Origin: an uncultured Spongiibacteraceae bacterium
GTDB taxonomy: Bacteria > Pseudomonadota > Gammaproteobacteria > Pseudomonadales > Dasaniaceae
Length of the DNA stretch: 5,508 bases
Reading direction: 5' to 3'
NCBI GenBank assembly: GCA_937969395.1
Contig: CALBVI010000492.1
Span: 1 to 5,508 of the forward strand
The position numbers were made by a program, and so were the translations under genes. Shown here one piece after another: positions 1 through 5,508 of the stretch; positions within the stretch are counted from its first letter, which is position 1; each line of letters starts with the position of its first letter. The notes under the pieces were generated by a model that was not told the origin of the DNA, did not search any database, and saw only the letters and a list, made by a program, of their open reading frames with translations.

Positions 1-405
1 GCTGTAAGGTATAGCAATGGCGAGAAACCCAGCTAGCGGATGAATGCCTACTAATTGAATAAATAATAATCCCCAGAATAATTCATGAACTGACCGGATA
101 GTGGCGCAAAAAATCCTTACTGCCGTTTTTTTATAGCATAAGCTAATGATAAAGCCGCTAATGGCTGCAAAGCTAACAGCCAATAGGGCATAAGAAATGG
201 TTTTGGATACGGCTTCAAGTAATTCTGCCCAAGGTAAAAGAGTGGGGTGCAATAAACCCGCGAGCATTTTTTTAAATTCTATTGCGGGGTTGTGAGTTAT
301 GACCTCTATGTCTGCAATAAAAAGGCAGAGTATGCCGATGAGCAGTAATATCAGCGAGCTACTAATATTATTGGAGATAAAAGCGGGGCGCTTGCTAATG
401 CTCAT
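1..405 (-). CDS. PhnE-type ABC transporter permease, N-terminal part (runs off left edge)
   Basis: This is the first 135 residues of an inner-membrane permease that should form the channel for the substrate delivered by the binding protein encoded upstream. Three hydrophobic stretches are visible at about residues 16-33, 69-90 and 108-134. The segment RSVHELFWGLLF followed by VGIHPLAGFLA (residues 104-129) resembles the conserved 'R-x-x-x-E-x-x-W ... G-x-x-P-x-A-G' stretch of PhnE/PtxC-type binding-protein-dependent permeases. The cytoplasmic EAA loop that would contact the ATPase lies beyond the window. The ATG at 405-403 is the first start after an in-frame TAA and shows no strong Shine-Dalgarno. 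It overlaps the last 11 bases of the ATPase gene, which suggests translational coupling. The family call is good. The substrate (phosphonate, phosphite or a selenium oxyanion) cannot be read from this part and is inferred from the selD neighbour. Confidence 0.82.
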   Translation of the reverse strand, partial: MSISKRPAFISNNISSSLILLLIGILCLFIADIEVITHNPAIEFKKMLAGLLHPTLLPWAELLEAVSKTISYALLAVSFAAISGFIISLCYKKTAVRIFCATIRSVHELFWGLLFIQLVGIHPLAGFLAIAIPYS

Positions 406-1072
406 ACAGTGGTTGTAATTGTGACGGGGTTAGATTGTCCGGTGCGGCATCAATAATAATTTTTCCCTGCTGAAGGCCAATGATTCGATCAGCAAATCGT
501 AGGGCCTGATCAACATCATGCAGAGCAATAACGGTTGTATCACTATTTTCAATAATGGCGTTGAGGGTTTTCTTGGCCATATTTTCGTCGAGGTTGGCGA
601 CAGGTTCGTCGGCTAAAATAATAGGGCTGTGGTTGTAAATGGCTCTAGCAATGGCGACGCGCTGTTGTTGTCCACCGGATAATTCTCCAACGCGACGGAA
701 CATGTTTTCTTCTATTTGCAAATCTAGTAATAGTTTCTCTATTGCTTTTTTGTGTATGGCTTGCGGCCAAATAAGATTTAATAAATTATAGCAATGACTA
801 TGTTGATCGAGTTGACCCATATAAACATTATGAAAGGCGCTGAGTTTTTCGACGAGACCTAGTTGCTGCGGGATCCATGCTGCGGCTGTGTTACGTTGCT
901 GATCTAGCTGTTTATAAAGATGCGATAGAAAGGTCGATTTTCCTGCTCCGCTTTTTCCTAGCACGGCAATACGTTCGCCGTGCTTGAGAGTGAAGTGAAT
1001 GTCTTCTAGTACGACTTTATGCTGGTAGCATATTTGCGCTTCATTGATGACGATTAATGGTTGATTGCTCAT
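395..1072 (-). CDS. PhnC-type ABC transporter ATP-binding protein (putative selenium oxyanion importer)
   Basis: This is a complete 225-residue cytoplasmic ATPase that powers import through the permease encoded next to it. All nucleotide-binding motifs are present in order: Walker A GKSGAGKST (residues 39-47), Q-loop within WIPQQLG (Q69/Q70), signature LSGGQQQRVAIARA (131-144), Walker B IILADEP (151-157, with D155 and E156), D-loop NLD (160-162) and switch histidine H185. The protein should therefore be active. It is somewhat shorter than classical PhnC (about 250-260 residues). The region between the Q-loop and the signature has the LVEKLSAFHNVYMG pattern typical of the phosphonate/phosphite importer ATPases. 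The gene follows the binding-protein gene after 51 bases and overlaps the permease start by 11 bases, the usual arrangement of a single import operon. The start ATG (1072-1070) has no obvious strong ribosome site. The function as an importer ATPase is near certain; the substrate is inferred from context. Confidence 0.9.
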   Translation of the reverse strand: MSNQPLIVINEAQICYQHKVVLEDIHFTLKHGERIAVLGKSGAGKSTFLSHLYKQLDQQRNTAAAWIPQQLGLVEKLSAFHNVYMGQLDQHSHCYNLLNLIWPQAIHKKAIEKLLLDLQIEENMFRRVGELSGGQQQRVAIARAIYNHSPIILADEPVANLDENMAKKTLNAIIENSDTTVIALHDVDQALRFADRIIGLQQGKIIIDAAPDNLTPSQLQPLYEH

Positions 1073-1123
1073 GGCGTTTATTAACGGTCTATTAGTTTAT
1101 TGGTCTACTTGCAAGTCTATTCG

Positions 1124-1987
1124 CTAGTCAATTAGTCCAATGCTTTTTGCAGTATCTTCTATCGCTTGATAATCACTATTCTCTGCAGGTACAAATGCGC
1201 TACGGGGGAAAGCATCAAGTAGTGTTTTATCTTTCATATTAATTAATGCCTTGGTTAATTTGGTTTTAAAGTCATCGCCCCAATGTTGATTAACATCACC
1301 GCGTACAGTCCATTGATAATCAGGGTAGTTTGGCGTTTGCCAAATGATACTAACTTTGCTGGTATCTATTTTTCCTTCGGCTAGTTCTTTTTCCCATACT
1401 TGATAATTTAACGCGCCTAGTTGGTAGGCACCACTTTGGACTAAGGCAATCGTGCGAGAGTGGTTGCCAGAAAAACCAACGCGAGAAAATAATTCATCGG
1501 GAGATTGTTTGGCGGCTTCACGTAAATAAAATTCGGGCATTAGTCTGCCAGATGTCGAGCTTTTTGAACCGAAGGTGAAGGTTTTTTCTTTGAGTTGCTT
1601 GATAAGGTTTTGATCAAGGTTATCTACTTTTGTTAATCCCGTACTGTGATGGGCAATAATATAGCTTTTAAAATATTGATCCTCTTCACCTTGAGCAATG
1701 GCTTCAGCGCCAGGAGATAATCGTCTTGCCTGTACGCCAGTTAAACCACCGAACCATGCCAGTTGTACTTGGTTGTTACGAAAAGCGGTAACAGCGGCGG
1801 GGTAGGATTTAACCGGGATGTAATTAACGTCAATACCGAGTTGCTCGGATAGATAGTCAGCGACTTTATCAAAGCGTGCACTTAAGCGGGTTTCATCAGC
1901 ATCGGGAATAGCGGTGAAAGTGAATGTTTGCGCAAAAAGCTGGCTGCAAAAAAAGCTTAAGCCAATGGCTATTAAATATGATTTCAT
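1124..1987 (-). CDS. PhnD-type periplasmic substrate-binding protein, putative selenate/selenium-compound ABC transporter
   Basis: This is a complete 287-residue exported binding protein. Residues 1-19 form a signal peptide: K2, a hydrophobic core at 4-14, and probable signal peptidase I cleavage after LFA at 17-19. C14 is not in a lipobox, so the mature protein is probably soluble in the periplasm. The mature part follows the PhnD/PtxB fold family: AIPDADETRL near the start, AWFGGLTGVQARRL (77-90), and the loop SSTSGRLMP (143-151), whose Ser-Thr-Ser-Gly matches the anion-binding helix start that holds the phosphonate or phosphite group in characterised relatives. NYQVW (194-198) is a further conserved-looking block. 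An AGGA at about 11 bases upstream could serve as ribosome site. It lies directly downstream of the selD fusion, and I recall a PhnD subfamily named 'putative selenate ABC transporter binding protein' found in this context. The binding-protein call is firm; selenate, selenite, phosphonate and phosphite are all still possible ligands. Confidence 0.85.
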   Translation of the reverse strand: MKSYLIAIGLSFFCSQLFAQTFTFTAIPDADETRLSARFDKVADYLSEQLGIDVNYIPVKSYPAAVTAFRNNQVQLAWFGGLTGVQARRLSPGAEAIAQGEEDQYFKSYIIAHHSTGLTKVDNLDQNLIKQLKEKTFTFGSKSSTSGRLMPEFYLREAAKQSPDELFSRVGFSGNHSRTIALVQSGAYQLGALNYQVWEKELAEGKIDTSKVSIIWQTPNYPDYQWTVRGDVNQHWGDDFKTKLTKALINMKDKTLLDAFPRSAFVPAENSDYQAIEDTAKSIGLID

Positions 1988-2029
1988 GTGGTGTTAAATC
2001 CTAGATGTAAATTTATTGAAATTTTGTAT

Positions 2030-2047
2030 TCAACATTTAGCTGTTGA
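2030..2047 (-). other. Small intercistronic inverted repeat between selD and the binding-protein gene
   Basis: A perfect 6-bp inverted repeat, TCAACA and TGTTGA with a 6-base loop, lies 17 bases after the selD stop, within the 76-base gap before the binding-protein gene. It is AT-rich and is not followed by a U tract, so it is not a convincing terminator. It could act as a processing or stabilising hairpin that sets the ratio of SelD to binding protein, or it may be chance. Confidence 0.3.
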
Positions 2048-2063
2048 TGGTTGTCGCTAATGC

Positions 2064-4403
2064 TCAAACCAAAGTGATGTTTATATTTGTATCGGTTTTA
2101 GATACTGATGCTCTAGTTGCTGTTTCGCCAATAATAGCCGCGAAAGGGCAATCAGCCTGGCGGAGTTGTTGTATACATTGCTCTGCGATTTCAGCGGGTA
2201 CCGCCGCCACCAAACCACCTGCTGTTTGCGGGTCAAATAATAGTTGGTAAATGGTTTGTTGATCAAAGTCTTGGTCATTGGCAATGTGTTGCTTGGCGCG
2301 CATATTATCGGGCTGTAATGAACTTAACAAGCCGTTTTCAGCACACTCTAAGGCGCCAGTTAATAACGGTAAGGCTTTTGTGTTGAGTTGAACGTCGACG
2401 TCACCATTCGATAACATTTCCGCTAAGTGACCGATGAGGCCAAAACCCGTGATGTCAGTGCAGGCGGTGGCTTGATGTTGATGAATAATATGTGCTGCTT
2501 GTTGATTGCTAATCAGCATTTGTTCGATGGCTGATTGTATCCAATGGCCTTTAGCTTTGCCCTGCATATTGGCGGCAAATAAGGTTCCGCTACCTAGGGG
2601 TTTGGTTAAAATCAATTTCTGTCCGGTTTGTAGATTTGTTTTACTGAGTAGGCTGTTTTTCTCAAGGGTGCCGTTAACGGATAAACCAAAACCTAATTCC
2701 GCACCTTCACTGCTATGACCACCGATTAGTGCAGTGTTTTGTTGATTTAGACTTTCTACCGCCCCACGCATCAACTGTTCGAGTGTATCTTCAACAATTG
2801 TTTCGCTGCCATAGGGAACAGTTGCAATAGCTAGGGCTGAGTGCGGCGTGCCGCCCATGGCATAGATGTCGCTTAGGCAGTGATTGGTTGCAATACGCCC
2901 GAGTAAATAAGGATCGTCAATAAAGGCGCGAAAATAATCAACAGTTTGTAGCCATTGCTTGCCGGCGGGTGGGTTAATGACGGCCGCATCGTCGGGTTGG
3001 TCGAGACCAATGCTAATGTCATCATTGGTGATGGGTGAGAGTTTTGCCATTACGCGTTTTAAAACATTGCTGGCAACTTTGGCGCTGCAACCACCACAGC
3101 GCATTGCCTGAGTTTTTGAGTCTATGTCAGTTAATGTGTTGTCAGATGATTTTGTCTGCATTGTTGCAGTCATTGCTACGGGCATCGTCGTGGGGCTGTA
3201 TAACTCAACAAAGCGCTGATCGATGCGGTTTTTCCAGTGCCACATTAATCGTCCTGCCATGCTGAATGTGCCGCGAGAAGCAATGGCTTGTTTGTCGCCG
3301 GTCATTAATAAACTTAAAAATTGACGTTGTGGCCGGTAGGCTTTTAGCGGTTGTTGGCGAATCGCACGATGTAGGTTTTCTGCTAACTTTGGCCCAGCAC
3401 GCACAGCATAAACGCCACTCTTAGGTAGTGGCTGGGTGCTGAAGTGAGCAATATCGCCGGCAGCAAAAACATTCGAATGAGATTCGCTTTGCAAGTATTG
3501 GTTAATATCAATGAAGCCTTTATTGTTGCAGGCAAGTCCGGTTTTTTTTAGCCATGGCGAGCTACCGGCATTGATTGCCCATATCACGGTATCTGTTGTA
3601 TGGCTGTTACCGTTCGCTAAAGTTAGTAGGGTTCGAGTATTGGATTTCTCTGCTTGAGTGACTTTAGATTGGGTTATTAAATGGATGTTTCTCTCTTCAA
3701 AAATAGCTAGAAAATGTTTTCTGACGTTGGCGTTGTGTGTCGCCAGTAAAACATCCGGCCCGCAAACTAATTCAAATTGTAGGAAGTCTGAAAGCTGCTG
3801 AGATGAGATACCTTGAGATTCAAAATGGTATTGCAGCGCTAATACGACTTCGACGCTGGCAGCACCGCCGCCGACTACTGATATTGTATGGCTGGCTGTT
3901 GGCTGCTGTTCGCGCTTATCTTTTAGCTGCTGTTCAAGCGTTGGTAGATAAGCTAAAAAACGATCTATTGGCTTAACGCCTATCCCTATCCCTATCCCTA
4001 TGCCAGTGCCAGCGCCACTAGTTTCTTTATTGTTAGCCCCTCTGATAGTTGAGAGGTCCGGTTGTGAGCCGACATTAATGGAAAGCCAATCGTAGCGAAC
4101 CGCTGGCCTATTACTGCATTCAATCGATTGTTGCTCCAGATCGATATCATTTACAGTGCTATGAAACAGCCTGATACCAGCCCACTCACATAAACGTTGC
4201 AGATCAATATGGATTTCATCGGGTTGATAGTGGCCGGCAATCATGCCCGGCATCATGCCTGAGTAGGGGGTATGAATATCACGACTGATAACGGTGATGC
4301 GCAAGCCGGCAATGGGGTTCATTGCAAAGTGTTTAATAACGGCAAGATGGCTGTGACCGCCACCAATAAGCACTAGATCTGTCGTTAGTGGGGTCGATTG
4401 CAT
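2064..4403 (-). CDS. selD: FAD/NAD-dependent oxidoreductase-selenophosphate synthetase (SelD) fusion
   Basis: This 779-residue protein has two parts. Residues 1-400 are an NDH-2-like pyridine-nucleotide oxidoreductase: FAD-binding GGGHSHL (14-20), a second dinucleotide site VVGGGAASVE (176-185), and the C-terminal FAD motif FAAGDIAHF (313-321). No redox-active CxxC is visible. A polar linker (about 402-432) leads to SelD, which makes selenophosphate from selenide, ATP and water. C439 and K442 align with catalytic C17 and K20 of the E. coli enzyme. DDAAV (471-475), GRIATNHCLSDIYAMGG (502-518), GGHSSE (561-566), TKPLGSGTL (600-608), TDITGFGLIGHLAEM (649-663) and FDPQTAGG (723-730) are all conserved, so the kinase half looks intact. 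The catalytic residue is Cys, not selenocysteine. The start at 4403 is supported because the FAD motif begins only about 10 residues in; its ribosome site is weak. Residues 134-142 are an odd Gly-Ile repeat coded by a hexamer tract. The gene leads the transporter operon. The role of the flavoprotein half is unknown; reduction of a selenium species for SelD is a guess. Confidence 0.95.
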   Translation of the reverse strand: MQSTPLTTDLVLIGGGHSHLAVIKHFAMNPIAGLRITVISRDIHTPYSGMMPGMIAGHYQPDEIHIDLQRLCEWAGIRLFHSTVNDIDLEQQSIECSNRPAVRYDWLSINVGSQPDLSTIRGANNKETSGAGTGIGIGIGIGVKPIDRFLAYLPTLEQQLKDKREQQPTASHTISVVGGGAASVEVVLALQYHFESQGISSQQLSDFLQFELVCGPDVLLATHNANVRKHFLAIFEERNIHLITQSKVTQAEKSNTRTLLTLANGNSHTTDTVIWAINAGSSPWLKKTGLACNNKGFIDINQYLQSESHSNVFAAGDIAHFSTQPLPKSGVYAVRAGPKLAENLHRAIRQQPLKAYRPQRQFLSLLMTGDKQAIASRGTFSMAGRLMWHWKNRIDQRFVELYSPTTMPVAMTATMQTKSSDNTLTDIDSKTQAMRCGGCSAKVASNVLKRVMAKLSPITNDDISIGLDQPDDAAVINPPAGKQWLQTVDYFRAFIDDPYLLGRIATNHCLSDIYAMGGTPHSALAIATVPYGSETIVEDTLEQLMRGAVESLNQQNTALIGGHSSEGAELGFGLSVNGTLEKNSLLSKTNLQTGQKLILTKPLGSGTLFAANMQGKAKGHWIQSAIEQMLISNQQAAHIIHQHQATACTDITGFGLIGHLAEMLSNGDVDVQLNTKALPLLTGALECAENGLLSSLQPDNMRAKQHIANDQDFDQQTIYQLLFDPQTAGGLVAAVPAEIAEQCIQQLRQADCPFAAIIGETATRASVSKTDTNINITLV
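3979..4014 (-). repeat. In-frame hexanucleotide tandem repeat within the selD fusion
   Basis: Read on the plus strand, three CCTATC units and one CCTATG (3979-4002) are followed by the related hexamers CCAGTG and CCAGCG. On the coding strand this gives alternating Gly and Ile codons: GGC or GGG followed by ATA, four Ile-Gly pairs at residues 135-142. The tract lies between the end of the first FAD-domain segment and the conserved VKPIDRFL block, where relatives carry a variable loop. Because the unit is six bases, gain or loss of a copy keeps the frame and changes the loop by two residues. Confidence 0.85.
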
Positions 4404-4510
4404 GAGTTGGGCTTTAGTGGTTTAGGTATACGCGTTATTGTAACAAGTGTTCGGTTTTGTTATCGATAGAATTTTTAAATATAGACGGTTCTATGCCTAC
4501 GAACTGTACT

Positions 4511-4539
4511 ATTATATTCATTCATTATTATATTTAATC
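4511..4539 (-). promoter_or_regulatory. Possible leftward promoter of the selD operon
   Basis: On the minus strand a perfect TATAAT lies at 4516-4511, about 108 bases before the selD start. A second TATAAT is at 4532-4527. The hexamer 17 bases upstream of the first box is GATTAA (4539-4534), a poor match to TTGACA, so activity would probably need an activator or another sigma contact. In an AT-rich stretch a chance TATAAT is quite possible. Confidence 0.3.
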
Positions 4540-4577
4540 AGTAAGTGTACCCGATTAATTGTGAGTAAACTGATTAA
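4534..4577. repeat. Perfect 9-bp inverted repeat, candidate operator
   Basis: TTAATCAGT at 4534-4542 and its exact reverse complement ACTGATTAA at 4569-4577 are separated by 26 bases. A further GATTAA at 4553-4558 lies between them. The left arm overlaps where the -35 region of the possible leftward promoter would sit. This placement fits a regulator-binding site, with arm centres about 35 bases apart (a little over three helical turns), but I cannot match it to a known regulator. Confidence 0.35.
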
Positions 4578-4677
4578 CAAAGCGCTGCGTATAAAGCTTA
4601 AGGGCTGTCGTGGTTCGTCTGTGAATTCAGTCATTGAATCCAGCAAAATTTGATTTTACAAAAACTGAACATAAAGC

Positions 4678-4681
4678 GGAG
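4678..4681 (+). promoter_or_regulatory. Ribosome binding site of the acyl-CoA dehydrogenase gene
   Basis: GGAG sits 7 bases before the ATG at 4689, an ideal spacing, and decides this start over the in-frame ATG ten codons later. It is the clearest Shine-Dalgarno in the window; the four minus-strand genes have weak ones. Confidence 0.75.
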
Positions 4682-4688
4682 ATAGCCT

Positions 4689-5508
4689 ATGTCTGAGTAT
4701 ATCGCTCCTGTTAAAGAAATGAAGTTTGTATTAAATGAGCTGGCCGGACTTAAGGTTGTTTGTGATCTGCCTTATTTTGAGGATGTTAGCGACGATGTTA
4801 TTGATCCTGTGCTTGAAGAGGCGGCGAAGTTTTCTAGCGGTGTATTAGCGCCGCTTAATCGTATTGGTGACGTCAACGGCGCTGTTTGTATGGATGATGC
4901 GGTGCAGGAAACAGCAGGGTTTGCTGAGGCTTATCAACAGTTTTGTGAGGGCGGTTGGGTAGCTTTGGCATCTAATCCCGAATTTGGCGGTATGGGCTTA
5001 CCAAGTTGTATCGATATCGCCTGTGGTGAGATGTGGACCTCAGCCAATATTAGTTTTGCCTTGTGTCCGATGTTGGGGCAGGGCGCAACCAGTGCTATTG
5101 AATCTCATGCCAGTGATGCACTTAAAAATACCTTTTTAGAAAAAATGATTAGTGGCGAATGGACTGGCACGATGAACTTGACTGAGCCGCAAGCAGGCTC
5201 GGATTTAGCGGTGGTTCGGTCGAAAGCTGTGCCAAGTGGCGATCATTATCTTATTAGCGGTACTAAGATTTTCATCACCTGGGGTGATCACCAAATGACT
5301 GACAATGTCGTACATTTGGTATTGGCGCGCACCCCAGATGCTCCCGAGGGCGTTAAAGGCATTTCATTGTTTGTCGTACCGAAATTTTTAGTCAATGACG
5401 ATGGTTCACTCGGCGAGCGCAACGATGCCTATGCCGTATCGGTTGAGCATAAAATGGGTATTCATGCCAGTCCCACTTGTGTGATGAGTTTTGGTGAGAA
5501 AAATAATG
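4689..5508 (+). CDS. Acyl-CoA dehydrogenase, large DmdC-like family, N-terminal part (runs off right edge)
   Basis: This is the first 273 residues of an FAD-dependent enzyme that introduces a double bond at C2-C3 of an acyl-CoA, passing electrons to electron-transfer flavoprotein. The start MSEYIAPVKEMKFVLNEL is the hallmark of the roughly 590-600-residue subfamily with a short extra N-terminal domain. This subfamily includes DmdC (3-methylthiopropanoyl-CoA dehydrogenase) and several fatty acyl-CoA dehydrogenases. The helical N-terminal domain is followed by the beta domain with the flavin/substrate motif MNLTEPQAGSDL (162-173), GTKIFITWGDH (191-201), and the GVKGISLFVVPKFLV stretch (221-235). 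EHKMGIHASPTC (253-264) is also typical. The catalytic glutamate and C-terminal domain lie beyond the window. It is transcribed away from the selenium operon from a good ribosome site. The family is near certain. The true substrate, medium/long-chain acyl-CoA or methylthiopropanoyl-CoA, cannot be decided from this part. Confidence 0.92.
   Translation, partial: MSEYIAPVKEMKFVLNELAGLKVVCDLPYFEDVSDDVIDPVLEEAAKFSSGVLAPLNRIGDVNGAVCMDDAVQETAGFAEAYQQFCEGGWVALASNPEFGGMGLPSCIDIACGEMWTSANISFALCPMLGQGATSAIESHASDALKNTFLEKMISGEWTGTMNLTEPQAGSDLAVVRSKAVPSGDHYLISGTKIFITWGDHQMTDNVVHLVLARTPDAPEGVKGISLFVVPKFLVNDDGSLGERNDAYAVSVEHKMGIHASPTCVMSFGEKNN

Larger units (their letters stand above)
4404..4688. promoter_or_regulatory. 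Divergent intergenic region between the selenium operon and the acyl-CoA dehydrogenase gene
   Basis: These 285 AT-rich bases must carry the leftward promoter of the selD operon and the rightward promoter of the acyl-CoA dehydrogenase. I see no convincing protein-coding gene, RNA gene or riboswitch. Notable items are two TATAAT hexamers on the minus strand (4516-4511 and 4532-4527), a 9-bp inverted repeat (4534-4542 and 4569-4577), the palindrome TATCGATA (4461-4468), and the short dyad ATAGA-N4-TCTAT (4481-4494). No clear -35 box for either direction could be assigned. Confidence 0.6.

Noticed and set aside
1086..1120. Three GTCTA copies in the gap between the ATPase and binding-protein genes
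   Set aside because: Spacing is irregular (16 then 12 bases) and the unit is only five bases; likely chance in a short AT-rich gap.
395..1987. Classical phosphonate (phn) or phosphite (ptx) utilisation transporter
   Set aside because: The family resemblance is real, but no C-P lyase, phosphonatase or phosphite dehydrogenase gene is seen and selD is the operon leader; kept only as an alternative substrate.
2044..2250. Open frame of 68 codons on the plus strand
   Set aside because: Lies almost entirely antisense to the conserved C-terminus of SelD, with no recognisable protein features.
2081..2284. Open frame of 67 codons on the minus strand
   Set aside because: Another frame of the SelD coding region, where the SelD frame is clearly conserved (FDPQTAGG block).
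2506..2718. Open frame of 70 codons on the plus strand
   Set aside because: Antisense to the SelD core (TKPLGSGTL and GGHSSE region); no family resemblance.
3035..3265. Open frame of 76 codons on the plus strand
   Set aside because: Antisense to the linker and catalytic Cys region of SelD; composition looks like a mirror of the real gene.
3737..3976. Open frame of 79 codons on the plus strand
   Set aside because: Antisense to the second dinucleotide-binding site of the oxidoreductase half.
3979..4014. CCCTAT tract as a CRISPR, telomere-like or regulatory repeat
   Set aside because: It is short, has no spacers, lies inside a conserved reading frame and is in phase with codons; it is simply a coding microsatellite.
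4590..4595. TATAAA as a -10 box for the rightward dehydrogenase promoter
   Set aside because: The TTAACA at 4574-4579 is a good -35 match but only 10 bases away, and no suitable -35 lies at 16-18 bases.
4447..4653. Small plus-strand frame of 68 codons starting with GTG in the intergenic region
   Set aside because: No ribosome site, Tyr/Ile/Lys-rich content expected from AT-rich non-coding DNA, and it covers the likely divergent promoters.

Overview
The window looks like chromosomal DNA from a moderately AT-rich gammaproteobacterium, probably marine. That is an inference from protein style: an N-terminal oxidoreductase fused to SelD, and a DmdC-like acyl-CoA dehydrogenase. No rRNA or other marker gene is present to fix the taxon.

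Layout. Positions 1-4403 hold four genes, all on the minus strand and tightly spaced. In transcription order they are: (i) a 779-residue fusion of an FAD/NAD-linked oxidoreductase with selenophosphate synthetase SelD (4403 to 2064); (ii) an exported PhnD-type substrate-binding protein (1987 to 1124); (iii) a PhnC-type ABC ATPase (1072 to 395); (iv) the N-terminal 135 residues of a PhnE-type permease (405 to beyond position 1), whose start overlaps the end of the ATPase gene. A 285-base divergent intergenic region (4404-4688) follows. It contains two TATAAT-like boxes on the minus strand and a perfect 9-bp inverted repeat. From 4689 to the right edge runs the first 273 codons of a plus-strand acyl-CoA dehydrogenase of the large, DmdC-like type.

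How the genes fit together. SelD makes selenophosphate from selenide and ATP. The transporter next to it resembles phosphonate/phosphite importers, but no phosphonate-degrading genes are visible and its first gene neighbour is selD. The simplest reading is a selenium supply operon: an oxyanion (selenate or selenite) or another small selenium compound is imported through PhnD/PhnC/PhnE-like proteins, and SelD, helped by its fused flavoprotein, turns reduced selenium into the activated donor. I recall that such PhnD-like proteins are already catalogued as 'putative selenate ABC transporter' proteins and that the SelD N-terminal fusion domain has its own family model. The idea is therefore predicted rather than wholly new, and the substrate and the role of the flavoprotein half remain unproven here. 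The acyl-CoA dehydrogenase is divergently transcribed and probably functionally unrelated.
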